This document shows, piece by piece, positions 25,757 to 35,358 of a stretch of DNA of 64,000 nt (within the stretch, counting starts at the first letter, position 1; the number at the start of each line of letters is the position of its first letter). The position numbers and the translations under genes are program-made. This stretch comes from Streptomyces sp. NRRL F-2664 (GTDB lineage Bacteria; Actinomycetota; Actinomycetes; Streptomycetales; Streptomycetaceae), in NCBI RefSeq assembly GCF_000719345.1, contig NZ_JOFX01000050.1, forward strand, positions 3,326-67,325. The letters are read 5' to 3'. The notes below the pieces were generated by a model. That model was not told where the DNA came from. It saw nothing but the letters and a program-made list of their open reading frames with translations, and searched no databases.

Positions 25757-28700
25757 TCAGCGTGCCGTCTGACGGGGCGGCCGGTGGGGGGAACGGTATG
25801 ACGGCCTGTCGGTTGTACTGGATTCCGGGGCGGGGCCCCGGTCTCCCGGCCGGCAGTACCGTCCGGCCGGGAGCTGGGAAGTCAGCCGAGCAGGCTTCCC
25901 TGCAGTTCGGCGCGCAGGTCCGGGGTGAGGACACTGCCCGCGCGATCCACCAGAAGAGCCATCTCGTAGCCCACGAGGCCGATGTCGCACTCCGGGTGCG
26001 CCAGTACGGCCAGCGAGGATCCGTCGGAGACGGACATGAGGAAGAGGAATCCCCGGTCCATCTCGACCACGGTCTGGTTGACGGCGCCGCCCTCGAAGAT
26101 GCGGGAGGCACCGGCGGTCAGCGAGGTCAGTCCGGAGGCCACGGCCGCCGTTGCCAGCCTGACGGCCCTGCTGGATACCGCGTCGGAGGTTGGTCAGACG
26201 GCCGCGGACGTCGTCCGGCGCCCGCGAGACCTGCGGACCCGCCTGCGTGTCGGCCTGCTGCTGCGCGGTGCCGGCCACGAGGTTCGCCCGCGGGACCCGG
26301 CGGGGCAGCCCCGAGGTCGTGATGCCGCCGGCGGCGGGCTGGCGCACGCGCTCGGCCTGCCGCATCAGCTCGTCGTTCGGCGAGGACTTCCAGCTGACGG
26401 TCGGCATCGCGCCGGTCGTCGCCGCGGCGGGCTCGGCCGCCTGCTCCTGGCCGCGCTGCGGAAATTGCTGCTGCGGGGCCGGGGCCGCCGGAGCCGACTG
26501 CTGCGGCTGCTGGGGCACGGCCGGGACCTGCGCGGGGGACTGCTGTCCCTCCTCGCGGAACCAGTTCGACTCCAGCGTGTCGAAGATCGGGCTGCGGGCG
26601 TCGCCGGGGCCCTGGGCCGGGGGCAGCGCCTCGGGCCGGTGCGCCTGCGGCAGCCGCGGGGCCTCGGACCGCGCGGGCGGTACGGGTGCGTAACCGCCGC
26701 CCTGCGGCTGGGGCTGCTGCGGGGCCTGCGGCTGGCGGGCGAACCCGCCGACACCGGGGCCGCCGGGCCGCTGGGGCTGGTAGCCCGGGCGCTCGAACTG
26801 GCCGGTGGCGGACGGGTCGACGGGCCCCCGTACGTCCGGACGCTCGAACTGGCCGGTGGTGCTGCCCACGCCGTCGCCCTGGGGCATCGGCGCGTTGAAG
26901 TCCGGGCGGGCGAACTCGGCGGTGGAGCCGGGGCCCGAGAGCTCGTCGTGGCCGCGTGCCTGGTCCGAGCCCCAGCTGGTGGCCTGCGGGCCGGGAAGCT
27001 CCGCCCGGGCACCGGCGCCGCCGCGCGGCGGCAGCTGCGGCCGGGACCCGCCCGGGGCCTGAGCCGCGGGACCGGTCGGCTGCTGCTGGGCCTGCTGCGG
27101 CTGGGGCTGCTGCGGCTGCGCCGGAGGCTGCTGCGGGCGCTCGAAGCCGTTGCCCTGGGGGTGTCCGGGCTGGCCGGACGCGGGACGGGCCTGGGGGTTG
27201 CCGCCGTAGCCGACGCTCGGGATCGGGCCCCGGGTCGGCAGCGGACCGGAGCCGAAGCCGCCCTGGCCCTGGCCCTGGCCCGCGGTGGTCGGGCCGCCCT
27301 GCTGCGGACGGGCACCGGGAGCACCGGGAGTACCCGGAGCACCGGGGCCGCCCTGGGGCCGACCGCCCTGGGGACGCTGCTGGCCGGCGGCGCCGTCGCG
27401 ACCGGGCAGGGCGGCGCGCTGGCCGCCGCCGACCTGACCGCGCTGCTGACCCGCGCCCACGGTGGGACGAGCGCCCGGACCGGGCACGGAGCCCTGGGCA
27501 CCGGGACCGCCCTGGGCACCGGCGGGGCCGCCCTGACCCGGCGTCGGGCCCGGCTTCTTGCCGCCCTGGGCGACGTCCACCGGCAGCATGACGAGGGCCG
27601 TCGTACCACCCGAGTCGGAGGGGCGCAGCTGGATGCGGATGCCGTGGCGCAGGGACAGGCGGCCGACCACGAACAGACCCATGCGCCGGGAGACCGAGAC
27701 GTCCACGGTCGGCGGCGACGCGAGCCGCTCGTTGATCGCGGCGAGGTCCTCCGGGGAGAGGCCGATACCGGTGTCGTGGATCTCGACGAGCACGCGGCCG
27801 TCGGGCAGCGCGTGACCGGTGACCTTGACCTTGGTCTGCGGGGAGGAGAACGAGGTGGCGTTCTCCAGAAGCTCGGCGAGGACGTGCACGAGGTCGTTGA
27901 CGACGCGGCCGGCGACGTCGGTGCCGGGCACCGAGGCCAGTTCGACGCGTTCGTACTGTTCCACCTCGGACGCGGCGGCGCGGAGCACGTCGACCAGCGG
28001 GACCGGGCGGGTCCACCGGCGGCCCGGCTCCTCGCCCGCGAGGACGAGGAGGTTCTCGCCGTTGCGGCGCATGCGGGTCGCGAGGTGGTCGAGCTTGAAG
28101 AGGGAGGACAGCTGGTCCGGGTCGGCCTCGCGCGACTCCAGTTCGGAGATGAGCGAGAGCTGGCGCTGGATGAGGCCCTGGGAGCGGCGCGAGAGGTTGG
28201 TGAACATCGCGTTGACGTTGCCCCGCAGGAGGGCCTGCTCGGCGGCGAGGCGGACGGCCTCGCGGTGCACGTCGTCGAAGGCCGCGGCCACCTGGCCGAT
28301 CTCGTCGCGGGTGTGCACACCGACGGACTCCACGGACGTGTCGACGTCCTGCGGGTCGGACTCGGAGAGCTGCTTGACGAGCTCGGGCAGACGGTCCTGG
28401 GCGACCCGGGTCGCGGTGTCCTGGAGGCGGCGCAGCGAGCGGATCATGGAGCGGGCCATGACGAAGGCGCCGACGAGGGAGACACCGAGGACGAGGAGGA
28501 TCAGCGCACCGTTGATGATGGCGTCCTGCTGGGCCTCGTTCTTCAGCTCACGGGCCTTCTGCTCCATCTCTTCGAGCAGGGTCAGCTCGATGACCTTCAT
28601 GGCCTGGAGCTTGGTTCCGTCCGCGTCGTACCAGTCCAGCCAGGACCGGTTCTTCTCGCGGAGGAAGGCGTCCTGGCTGGCCAGCACGCGGCGGGCGTAG

Positions 28701-29737
28701 TGGTCGGCGCTGGAGATCTCGGAGTTGCTGTCGCCCAGACCGGCGAGGAGTTCCTCGGTGCGGCCCTGGTAGACGAGCTCGAAGGTGGTCTTCGCCTGCT
28801 GCTCGCCCTTCTGCGCGGAGAGGGCGTAGAGGCGGTCGTTCTCCTTCAGCTCACCCTGCTTCTCGTTGGTGTCGGGAAGCGAGGCGGCGATGATCGCGCG
28901 CTGGATGGAGGCGTACTCCTTGGCGGCGGAGAACGCGGCCAGGGCGCGCGTGCGCTTGATCATCTCCGGGTTGGAGGTGGCCTGCGCCATGTCCTGGGAG
29001 AGCGAGAGCAGCGAGACGATCATCGCGTTGTACTCGCTGACGGTCTGCTGTGCGCCGCTGGCGTACGCCTTGGAGCGGATCGTCTCGATGTTGGTGAGCT
29101 GACGGCCGATCTGCAGCACGTTGTTGCGGATCGACTTGAGGGTGTCGTCCTTCTTGCCCGTGCTGTCGACCCGGTCGGTGGCTGCGGTGAAGGCCTTGGC
29201 GGCGACGTCCGTCTGCGCGCGGGCACTGTCGACCTGGCTGTTGCTCTTGCCCTTGGAGATCGACAGCGGACCCGCGGAGAGGTCGCGCTCCTCCTGGAGC
29301 ATGGCCGCCAGGTTGGTGGCCTGTCGCGTCATCGTCGTCAGCAGCTGCATGTGCTCGAGCTGCGCGATGTCGTTGAGCGAGTCGTTGATGCGGAAGCCAC
29401 CGAGCGTGGTGGCGGCGACGACCGGCAGGGTCAGCAGCGACACCAGTCGCGTGCTGATGCGCCAGTTCTGCATGGCGAGGCGGGAACCGGGCCCACTGGG
29501 GGCCTTCGGTATCGCCACGTCCGGCTCGGCCGACCCGGGCCTGTCCTTCTCCTTGGACTTGGCCTTCAGGCTCTTCGCGCGGCTCTTCGCCCTCACCGCC
29601 GCGGAGGCGTCGGGGCCTGCGCCCTCGACAGCCGGCCCGCGGTTCTGGGCGTGCTGGGGCGAGGAGCCACGGTCGGTCCCGCCGCGCGGCTCCTGCTCCG
29701 CCGCAGCGCTGCCATCCCTCTTGAATCGTCCCTGCAC
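25757..29737 (-). CDS. cvnA1: CvnA sensor-kinase-like protein, conservon 1 (3' end disrupted)
   Basis: GTG 29737 with the same AGAGGTTG box as cvnA2. The protein has a basic head, TM1 ([17 protein letters not shown]), a NIT-like sensor, TM2 ([18 protein letters not shown]), HAMP, and a kinase core with [20 protein letters not shown] and [19 protein letters not shown] very long Pro/Gly/Gln-rich linker (about 400 residues) follows, and the conserved tail [20 protein letters not shown]. Near 26150 the frame passes out of phase into cvnB1 and runs on to 25757, so the natural stop is missing. The catalytic core is intact; the extra tail is an artefact of the deletion. Confidence 0.85.
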   Translation of the reverse strand: MQGRFKRDGSAAAEQEPRGGTDRGSSPQHAQNRGPAVEGAGPDASAAVRAKSRAKSLKAKSKEKDRPGSAEPDVAIPKAPSGPGSRLAMQNWRISTRLVSLLTLPVVAATTLGGFRINDSLNDIAQLEHMQLLTTMTRQATNLAAMLQEERDLSAGPLSISKGKSNSQVDSARAQTDVAAKAFTAATDRVDSTGKKDDTLKSIRNNVLQIGRQLTNIETIRSKAYASGAQQTVSEYNAMIVSLLSLSQDMAQATSNPEMIKRTRALAAFSAAKEYASIQRAIIAASLPDTNEKQGELKENDRLYALSAQKGEQQAKTTFELVYQGRTEELLAGLGDSNSEISSADHYARRVLASQDAFLREKNRSWLDWYDADGTKLQAMKVIELTLLEEMEQKARELKNEAQQDAIINGALILLVLGVSLVGAFVMARSMIRSLRRLQDTATRVAQDRLPELVKQLSESDPQDVDTSVESVGVHTRDEIGQVAAAFDDVHREAVRLAAEQALLRGNVNAMFTNLSRRSQGLIQRQLSLISELESREADPDQLSSLFKLDHLATRMRRNGENLLVLAGEEPGRRWTRPVPLVDVLRAAASEVEQYERVELASVPGTDVAGRVVNDLVHVLAELLENATSFSSPQTKVKVTGHALPDGRVLVEIHDTGIGLSPEDLAAINERLASPPTVDVSVSRRMGLFVVGRLSLRHGIRIQLRPSDSGGTTALVMLPVDVAQGGKKPGPTPGQGGPAGAQGGPGAQGSVPGPGARPTVGAGQQRGQVGGGQRAALPGRDGAAGQQRPQGGRPQGGPGAPGTPGAPGARPQQGGPTTAGQGQGQGGFGSGPLPTRGPIPSVGYGGNPQARPASGQPGHPQGNGFERPQQPPAQPQQPQPQQAQQQPTGPAAQAPGGSRPQLPPRGGAGARAELPGPQATSWGSDQARGHDELSGPGSTAEFARPDFNAPMPQGDGVGSTTGQFERPDVRGPVDPSATGQFERPGYQPQRPGGPGVGGFARQPQAPQQPQPQGGGYAPVPPARSEAPRLPQAHRPEALPPAQGPGDARSPIFDTLESNWFREEGQQSPAQVPAVPQQPQQSAPAAPAPQQQFPQRGQEQAAEPAAATTGAMPTVSWKSSPNDELMRQAERVRQPAAGGITTSGLPRRVPRANLVAGTAQQQADTQAGPQVSRAPDDVRGRLTNLRRGIQQGRQAGNGGRGLRTDLADRRCLPHLRGRRRQPDRGRDGPGIPLPHVRLRRILAGRTGAPGVRHRPRGLRDGSSGGSRGQCPHPGPARRTAGKPARLTSQLPAGRYCRPGDRGPAPESSTTDRPSYRSPHRPPRQTAR
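25882..26142 (-). pseudogene. cvnB1: CvnB roadblock/LC7 protein, 5'-truncated, conservon 1
   Basis: The remnant begins [19 protein letters not shown] and ends [15 protein letters not shown]. It lacks the same N-terminal stretch of about 48 residues as cvnB2. The upstream sequence GGCGGCCGTGGCCTCCGG is shared by both truncated copies and is joined to different cvnA 3' sequences. No ribosome site precedes the possible GTG start at 26142. A roadblock fold without its first strands and helix is unlikely to be stable. Confidence 0.8.
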
Positions 29738-30312
29738 TAGCGTCGCAACCTCTGGACCAGGCGTCCCGCCGGGCGACCGGCGGAACGGTGTCGAGTCGTG
29801 GGGCATGTCCGCCCCATGGTGGTCGTCGGTGACCGGCGCGTCTTCCTTTCCGTGCGCCGCTCGGCGCTGAGTCGCGCCACCTGCGCGCTGGACCATGTCC
29901 CGCGGCGGTCCCGCGAATTCCAGCACAGTGGCGGATCTCCAACAAGGTGCGCGTGTCACCCCGGAGAGTCGGCCACGGCCCGTGACGGCGGAATTACTCG
30001 ACGTGCGCCCGCATTCGGTTGAAAACGGACTTACACCATCCAAACAACCGGGCTGGCAAGGTGTCCCAGTCGCGATGATCAGGAGCGGAATGGCGCATTC
30101 AGTGGCGCAATGTCCGTTTCTATGGGCGCTGTTGGCTGTCCGTTATGGCGGAAATGTCTGGTCACGGGTGAGCAAACTCACACAGCCGTGGCCATTACTT
30201 CCCGGTTCCGCAGGGGATTCAGATGTTTAGCCTTGCCCCTTGAAGGGTTGGCGCCAGGCCGGTGCGGGCGCCGGCCGACATCCCCAGACCGAACCGAGGA
30301 CCCCGAACTCCG
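29738..30312. other. 575-base divergent region upstream of cvnA1 and the 62-aa gene
   Basis: No convincing gene on either strand. It contains the 12-mer GAATTCCAGCAC at 29915-29926, two TGGCGCA copies near 30090-30110, and a TAGCCT box near 30229 that could drive the small plus-strand gene. The unusual length and lower GC between 30000 and 30220 suggest a regulated divergent promoter region. Confidence 0.5.
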
Positions 30313-30501
30313 ATGAAGACGACGACGATGTTCCGCAACATAGCCAACCCCCGCCGCACCACCCTCGCGCACCTCAAGGACGCCGAGGAACTGCAGGCGG
30401 CGCCGGCCTCCCCGGAGCACGCCGTCGAACTGCCGACGCAGACCGCCAACCCCCGCCGCACGGTCCTCATGGACGCGCCGGTCGCCGCCGCCGCGCAGTA
30501 A
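30313..30501 (+). CDS. Small protein with duplicated ANPRRT motif (62 aa)
   Basis: ATG 30313, 62 residues beginning MKTTTMFRNIANPRRTTLAH and ending with an Ala-rich tail. The block ANPRRT(T/V)L occurs twice, 34 codons apart, and the DNA GCCAACCCCCGCCGCAC is identical in both copies (30343-30359 and 30445-30461). There is no transmembrane segment, no signal peptide and no Cys. The ribosome site (GAGGA) is 13 bases away, a little far. I do not recognise the family; the two-copy layout is reminiscent of leader-plus-core peptides, but no modifying enzyme is adjacent. Confidence 0.55.
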   Translation: MKTTTMFRNIANPRRTTLAHLKDAEELQAAPASPEHAVELPTQTANPRRTVLMDAPVAAAAQ

Positions 30502-30595
30502 GCCGCCCCGCACGGAACGTGAAGCGCCCCGTCCGCCGCGTTAGCCTGGGAACGCAGACTCCAGCCAGCGGAAAACAGAGGGGCAGACGCAACAC

Positions 30596-31384
30596 GTGCG
30601 CATCGCCAGGTTCTCGATCGACGGCAATGTCGCGTTCGGCGCGGTCGAGGGCGACGCCGCCCCCGGCAACGAGGCGTCGCTCGTGCTCGACATCATCAAG
30701 GGCATCCCGTTCGCGGACTTCGAGCTCTCCGGCACGAAGGTCCCGCTGAGCAAGGTCCGGTTGCTGCCGCCCGTGCTCCCGAACAAGGTCGTGGCCATCG
30801 GCCGCAACTACGCGGAGCACGCGGCGGAGCTCGGCAACGAGGTCCCGGACGCCCCCATCACCTTCTTCAAGCCGTCCACCTCCGTGGTCGGCCCCGGCGA
30901 CCCGATCACCTACCCGTCCTTCTCCCAGAACCTCCACCACGAGGCGGAGCTCGCCGTGGTCATCGGCCGCATGTGCCGCGAGGTCCCCAGGGAGCGCGTC
31001 AAGGACGTCATCCTCGGATACACCTGCGCCAATGACGTCACCGCACGCGACGTCCAGCAGCGCGAGAAGCAGTGGGCCCGGGCCAAGGGCTTCGACAGCT
31101 CCTGCCCCCTCGGCCCGTGGATCGAGACCGACCTGGACCCGGCCGACCTGACCATCCAGTGCACGGTCAACGGCCGGCAGCGCCAGCTCGGCCGCACCAG
31201 CGACATGGTGCGGTCCATCGAGGACCTGGTCGTCCACATCACCGAGGCCATGACGCTGCTCCCCGGCGACGTCATCCTCACGGGGACCCCGGCCGGAGTC
31301 GGCCCCCTCAACGTCGGCGACGAGGTCGCCGTCACCATCGAAGGCATCGGCACTCTCACCAACAAGGTGATCAAGCGTGGTTAA
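30596..31384 (+). CDS. Fumarylacetoacetate hydrolase-family protein
   Basis: 262 residues starting with GTG 30596. The FAH fold is clear: [41 protein letters not shown] (metal-binding Glu), [25 protein letters not shown] and [17 protein letters not shown]. Members with this pattern include 2-hydroxyhepta-2,4-dienedioate isomerases and oxaloacetate decarboxylases; the substrate cannot be told. It overlaps gltX by eight bases, an arrangement I recall as conserved in Streptomyces, so the two are co-transcribed. Confidence 0.88.
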   Translation: MRIARFSIDGNVAFGAVEGDAAPGNEASLVLDIIKGIPFADFELSGTKVPLSKVRLLPPVLPNKVVAIGRNYAEHAAELGNEVPDAPITFFKPSTSVVGPGDPITYPSFSQNLHHEAELAVVIGRMCREVPRERVKDVILGYTCANDVTARDVQQREKQWARAKGFDSSCPLGPWIETDLDPADLTIQCTVNGRQRQLGRTSDMVRSIEDLVVHITEAMTLLPGDVILTGTPAGVGPLNVGDEVAVTIEGIGTLTNKVIKRG

Positions 31385-32852
31385 CGGACCTGTCCGCGTA
31401 CGTTTCTGTCCCTCCCCGACCGGCAACCCCCACGTGGGCCTGGTCCGCACCGCCCTCTTCAACTGGGCGTTCGCGCGCCACCACGGCGGTACGTTCGTCT
31501 TCCGCATCGAGGACACGGACGCGGCGCGCGACTCCGAGGAGTCCTACGACCAGCTGCTCGACTCGCTGAAGTGGCTCGGCTTCACCTGGGACGAGGGCCC
31601 GGAGGTCGGCGGCCCGCACGCCCCGTACCGCCAGTCCGAGCGCATGGACATCTACAAGGACGTCGCGCAGAAGCTTCTCGACGGCGGCTACGCCTACCAC
31701 TGCTACTGCACCACCGAGGAGCTCGACGCCCGCCGCGCCGCCGCCCGCGCCGCCGGCAGGCCCTCCGGCTACGACGGCCACTGCCGCGAGCTCACCACCG
31801 TGCAGGTCGAGGCCTATCAGGGCGAGCACCGCCCCGCGATCGTCCGCTTCCGGATGCCCGACGAGCCCATCACCTTCACCGACCTGGTCCGCGGCGAGCT
31901 GACCTTCACCCCGGAGAACGTGCCGGACTTCGGCATCGTCCGGGCCAACGGCGCCCCGCTCTACACCCTGGTCAACCCCGTCGACGACGCGCTGATGGAG
32001 ATCACGCACGTCCTGCGCGGCGAGGACCTCCTCTCGTCGACCCCCCGGCAGATCGCCCTCTACCAGGCGCTGATCGAACTGGGCGTCGCCAAGAGCACCC
32101 CTGCTTTCGGCCACCTGCCGTACGTCATGGGCGAGGGCAACAAGAAGCTCTCCAAGCGCGACCCCGAGGCCTCCCTCAACCTCTACCGCGAGCGCGGCTT
32201 CCTCCCCGAGGGCCTGCTGAACTACCTCTCGCTGCTCGGCTGGTCCTTCTCCAAGGACCAGGACGTCTTCTCGATCGAGGAGATGGTCCAGAAGTTCGAC
32301 ATCGACGGCGTCAACGCCAACCCGGCGCGCTTCGACCTGAAGAAGGCCGAGTCGATCAACGGCGACCACATCCGCCTCCTCGACCCGAAGGTCTTCGCGG
32401 ACCGCTGCGCCCCCTGGCTGCAGGCCCCGCACGCCAACTGGGCGCCCGAGGACTTCGACGCCGAGGCCTGGGAGCGCATCGCGCCGTACGCCCAGACGCG
32501 CGTGGGCGTCCTGTCGGAGATCACCGCCAACGTCGACTTCCTGTTCCGCAAGGAGCCGGTCGAGGACCAGGCCTCCTGGGACAAGGCGATGAAGGGCGAG
32601 CCGGCGGCCCTGCTGACCACCGCCCGCGAGAAGCTCGCCGGTGCCGACTGGTCGGACCCCGAGTCCCTCAAGCAGGCCGTCCTGACAGCAGGGGAGGCCC
32701 ACGGTCTCAAGCTCGGCAAGGCCCAGGCCCCGGTCCGTGTCGCGGTCACCGGCCGCACGGTCGGCCTGCCGCTCTTCGAGTCGCTGGAGATCCTGGGCAA
32801 GGAGCGCTCCCTGGCCCGCATCGACGCGGCCCTGGCCAAGCTGGCCGGCTAG
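31377..32852 (+). CDS. gltX: Glutamyl-tRNA synthetase
   Basis: Class I synthetase, 491 residues. [20 protein letters not shown] contains the HIGH-type motif (here HVGL) and NKKLSKRD the KMSKS-type motif. [20 protein letters not shown] and [19 protein letters not shown] fit GltX. As actinobacteria lack GlnRS, it is expected to be non-discriminating and to charge both tRNA-Glu and tRNA-Gln, the latter corrected by GatCAB. Both tRNA families are encoded just downstream. The start GTG overlaps the FAH gene. Confidence 0.96.
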   Translation: MVNGPVRVRFCPSPTGNPHVGLVRTALFNWAFARHHGGTFVFRIEDTDAARDSEESYDQLLDSLKWLGFTWDEGPEVGGPHAPYRQSERMDIYKDVAQKLLDGGYAYHCYCTTEELDARRAAARAAGRPSGYDGHCRELTTVQVEAYQGEHRPAIVRFRMPDEPITFTDLVRGELTFTPENVPDFGIVRANGAPLYTLVNPVDDALMEITHVLRGEDLLSSTPRQIALYQALIELGVAKSTPAFGHLPYVMGEGNKKLSKRDPEASLNLYRERGFLPEGLLNYLSLLGWSFSKDQDVFSIEEMVQKFDIDGVNANPARFDLKKAESINGDHIRLLDPKVFADRCAPWLQAPHANWAPEDFDAEAWERIAPYAQTRVGVLSEITANVDFLFRKEPVEDQASWDKAMKGEPAALLTTAREKLAGADWSDPESLKQAVLTAGEAHGLKLGKAQAPVRVAVTGRTVGLPLFESLEILGKERSLARIDAALAKLAG

Positions 32853-32987
32853 CCCCGCCCACGCCCCCGGGGGCGGCCGCCCGACCACGGGCTGCCGCCC
32901 CCGGCGCGTTTCCGGCCGCCCTCCCGTTTCGGACGGATCTTCCCGTCGTCCCCTCCGGGCGGGGGAGCGCGGCGTAGGCTCGGCCCC

Positions 32988-33716
32988 ATGCCGATCCGCG
33001 CCGTGCTGTGGGACATCGACGACACCCTCTTCGACTACACGGGAGCGGACGCGGCCGGACTCGCCGCGCAGCTGGAGGCCGTACGGCTCGCGGAGCGGTA
33101 CGGGACGCCCGCGCAGGCCCTCGCACGCTGGCGGGAGATCACCGACCGCCACTGGGCGCTTTTCGCCGCCGGCGTGGGCACCTTCCAGGGGCAGCGGCAG
33201 GAGCGGGTACGGGAGTTCCTCGAACGGCCCGACATGACCGCGGCCGAGGCCGACAGCTGGTTCGACCAGTACGTCGAGCACTACAAGTCCGCCTGGACCG
33301 TCTTCCCGGACGTCGTGCCGGCGCTCGACGCGCTCGCGGCCGACTACCGGCACGGCGTGCTGACCAACTCCTCCAGCGCCAACCAGGACCCCAAGCTGCG
33401 CCACCTCGGCCTGCGCGAGCGTTTCGAGGTGCTGGTCTGCGCCGTGGAGCTCGGCGTCAGCAAACCGAAGGCGGAGGCGTTCCTCGCGGCGTGCGAGGCG
33501 CTCGGGCTGCCGCCCGCGGACGTGGCGTACGTCGGGGACCAGCCCGAGATCGACGCCCGCGGGGCCCGCGACGCCGGACTGCTGGCCATATGGATCGACC
33601 GGGACGGCGGCCGGGGGCCCGGACCCGAGGGGGCGCACCGGATCGAAGGCCTTGACCGACTGCCGGAGCTCCTGGCACGGGATACCCGTTTTGGAGCACG
33701 GTCGGGCATCCGGTAA
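32988..33716 (+). CDS. HAD-superfamily hydrolase (phosphatase)
   Basis: 242 residues with the four HAD motifs: AVLWDIDDTLFDY (nucleophile Asp), GVLTNSS (motif II), SKPKAEAF (motif III Lys) and AYVGDQPEIDARGARDAG (motif IV). The cap is the helical C1 type. TAGGCT ends eight bases before the ATG, so the mRNA may be leaderless. It lies between gltX and the tRNA cluster; the tRNA promoter overlaps its last codons. Substrate unknown. Confidence 0.88.
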   Translation: MPIRAVLWDIDDTLFDYTGADAAGLAAQLEAVRLAERYGTPAQALARWREITDRHWALFAAGVGTFQGQRQERVREFLERPDMTAAEADSWFDQYVEHYKSAWTVFPDVVPALDALAADYRHGVLTNSSSANQDPKLRHLGLRERFEVLVCAVELGVSKPKAEAFLAACEALGLPPADVAYVGDQPEIDARGARDAGLLAIWIDRDGGRGPGPEGAHRIEGLDRLPELLARDTRFGARSGIR

Positions 33717-33719
33717 TGT
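33691..33719 (+). promoter_or_regulatory. Promoter of the tRNA cluster
   Basis: TTGGAG (33691-33696), 17-base spacer, TAATGT (33714-33719), the best sigma-70-like pair in the window. It overlaps the 3' end of the HAD gene and lies about 85 bases before the first tRNA. Confidence 0.65.
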
Positions 33720-33801
33720 TCTTTCTGCGCCGCCGGAGCGGGCCGAAAGGCCGGACGGAGGCGCCACTCGAAAGAAAGTCCCCCAGGGTCTTGACTTTCG
33801 G

Positions 33802-33873
33802 TGGGGTATAGTGTAATTGGCAACACGAGGGTTTCTGGTTCCCTTATTCTAGGTTCGAGTCCTGGTACCCCAG
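33802..33873 (+). tRNA. tRNA-Gln (CTG), copy 1
   Basis: 72 nt. The acceptor TGGGGTA pairs with TACCCCA, discriminator G, no encoded CCA. The anticodon loop is TTCTGGT with anticodon CTG; the T arm is GGTTCGAGTCC. The stem pair next to the loop is T-T. Confidence 0.93.
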
Positions 33874-33900
33874 CGCAGTGCAGCAGTAACGCAGTGCTTT

Positions 33901-33973
33901 GCCCCCGTTGTGTAGCGGCCTAGCACGCCGCCCTCTCAAGGCGGTAGCGCCGGTTCGAATCCGGTCGGGGGTA
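33901..33973 (+). tRNA. tRNA-Glu (CTC), copy 1
   Basis: 73 nt. Acceptor GCCCCCG/CGGGGGT with a G-T end pair, discriminator A. The anticodon loop CTCTCAA sits on a CCGCC/GGCGG stem; T arm CCGGTTCGAATCCGG. No encoded CCA. Confidence 0.95.
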
Positions 33974-34037
33974 CAGATCCTTCCCGCAAGATCTCCTTTT
34001 GGGTAGCTCCCGGACGTCTTGATGCAGGATCGCTAGG

Positions 34038-34110
34038 GCCCCCGTTGTGTAGCGGCCTAGCACGCCGCCCTCTCAAGGCGGTAGCGCCGGTTCGAATCCG
34101 GTCGGGGGTA
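34038..34110 (+). tRNA. tRNA-Glu (CTC), copy 2
   Basis: Identical over all 73 bases to the copy at 33901-33973, with different flanking sequence, so it is a genuine second gene. Confidence 0.95.
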
Positions 34111-34131
34111 CTGGTCTGGTATAGACCACAT

Positions 34132-34203
34132 TGGGCTATGGTGTAATTGGCAACACGAAGGTTTCTGGTTCCTTTGTTCTAGGTTCGAGTCCTGGTAGCC
34201 CAG
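34132..34203 (+). tRNA. tRNA-Gln (CTG), copy 2
   Basis: 72 nt. It differs from copy 1 by compensated changes: acceptor TGGGCTA/TAGCCCA and anticodon stem AAGG/CCTT. Same CTG anticodon and T arm. Confidence 0.93.
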
Positions 34204-34217
34204 CGCAGTACAAGCAA

Positions 34218-34290
34218 GCCCCCGTTGTGTAGCGGCCTAGCACGCCGCCCTCTCAAGGCGGTAGCGCCGGTTCGAATCCGGTCGGGGGTA
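34218..34290 (+). tRNA. tRNA-Glu (CTC), copy 3
   Basis: Identical to the other two tRNA-Glu genes. It is followed seven bases later by the terminator hairpin that ends the cluster. Confidence 0.95.
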
Positions 34291-34296
34291 CGCATG

Positions 34297-34333
34297 GAAG
34301 AGGCCCTCCGCGTTCGTCGCGGAGGGCCTCTTC
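34297..34333 (+). terminator. Terminator of the tRNA cluster
   Basis: GAAGAGGCCCTCCGCG (34297-34312), loop TTCGT, CGCGGAGGGCCTCTTC (34318-34333). Perfect 16-bp stem. Confidence 0.85.
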
Positions 34334-34460
34334 GTCATGCCCCCGGTCCGCGCGGCCCGGGCGGCCGCGCACACAAGTACGGGCCCGGAGGCGCGTGTTC
34401 GGACGTGTGCGGCGTCGAACGCGCCCCCGGGCCCGGGGGTGGACGGATAGGGGAACGGCG

Positions 34461-35177
34461 TCAGCCGGAGCGGCGCAGCGCCTCCGTGAGGCGGGCGGCC
34501 GCGTCGATGACGGCCTGGGCGTGCATCCGGCCGGGGTGGCGGGTCAGCCGCTCGATCGGCCCGGAGACCGACACGGAGGCCACGACGCGGTTCGACGGCC
34601 CGCGCACCGGCGCCGACACCGACGCCACGCCGGGCTCCCGCTCGCCGATCGACTGGGCCCAGCCGCGGCGCCGTACGCCCGACAGGGCCGTCGCCGTGAA
34701 GCGCGCGCCCTGCAGACCGCGGTGGAGCCGCTCGGGCTCCTCCCAGGCCATCAGGATCTGCGCGGCCGAGCCGGCCTTCATGGGCAGGGTCGAGCCCACC
34801 GGCACGGTGTCCCGAAGGCCGGACAGCCGCTCCGCGGCCGCCACGCAGATGCGCATGTCTCCCTGACGGCGGTAGAGCTGCGCGCTCTCGCCCGTCACGT
34901 CGCGGAGGTGGGTGAGTACCGGTCCCGCCGTGGCCAGCAGTCGGTCCTCGCCGGCCGCGGCGGCGAGCTCCGCCAGCCGCGGACCGAGGATGAACCGGCC
35001 CTGCATGTCCCTCGCCACCATCCGGTGGTGTTCCAGTGCCACGGCCAGGCGATGTGCCGTGGGTCGTGCGAGCCCTGTCGCCGCGACCAGCCCGGCGAGG
35101 GTGGCCGGACCGGACTCCAGTGCGCTCAGTACCAGAGCTGCCTTGTCGAGAACGCCGACGCCGCTAGAGTTGTCCAT
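34461..35177 (-). CDS. ndgR: IclR-family regulator NdgR
   Basis: 238 residues, the length and neighbourhood (divergent from leuCD) of NdgR, the nitrogen-source-dependent regulator of branched-chain amino acid and antibiotic genes in Streptomyces. The N-terminal winged helix reads ALESGPATLAGLVAATGLAR and HRLAVALEHHRMVARD; the IclR ligand domain follows (GDMRICVAAAERLSGLRDTV, LPMKAGSAAQILMAW). GAATAT on the minus strand ends exactly seven bases before the ATG, so its mRNA is probably leaderless, and a 21-bp pseudo-palindrome lies between its -10 and -35, which fits autoregulation. Confidence 0.93.
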   Translation of the reverse strand: MDNSSGVGVLDKAALVLSALESGPATLAGLVAATGLARPTAHRLAVALEHHRMVARDMQGRFILGPRLAELAAAAGEDRLLATAGPVLTHLRDVTGESAQLYRRQGDMRICVAAAERLSGLRDTVPVGSTLPMKAGSAAQILMAWEEPERLHRGLQGARFTATALSGVRRRGWAQSIGEREPGVASVSAPVRGPSNRVVASVSVSGPIERLTRHPGRMHAQAVIDAAARLTEALRRSG

Positions 35178-35183
35178 GAAACG

Positions 35184-35210
35184 ATATTCGCGTCTCACAC
35201 TGTGAAACGC
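35184..35210. promoter_or_regulatory. ndgR promoter and 21-bp operator facing leuC
   Basis: 35190-35210 reads GCGTCTCACACTGTGAAACG plus a final C; its two halves mirror each other except for one pair and the centre. On the minus strand it fills the spacer between TTGCGT and GAATAT (35189-35184) of the ndgR promoter. It is a likely NdgR site controlling ndgR and leuCD. Confidence 0.65.
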
Positions 35211-35358
35211 AAGTTCAATTTTTCCAAGAACCAGCGAGTCTGTATGTGCGGGTCCACGAACCACTGGGTCCGAGCCGTCGTCCGGGACGTGGGGTACGGG
35301 CGACCGGCGCACGAATCTCTATGAAGCGCCGGCACACCCGCCGGCCGGAGGGAAAGCG

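Noticed and set aside
26400..27550. Collagen-like or secreted repeat protein in the Pro/Gly-rich stretch
   Set aside because: It is the in-frame disordered linker of CvnA1, a usual feature of CvnA proteins, with no signal peptide or separate start.
33901..34290. Identical tRNA-Glu copies as an assembly duplication
   Set aside because: The flanking sequences differ, and the interleaved tRNA-Gln genes differ from each other, so the copies are independent genes.
34334..34460. Additional RNA gene between the tRNA cluster and ndgR
   Set aside because: No tRNA fold or conserved RNA motif could be found; it is a GC-rich spacer between convergent units.
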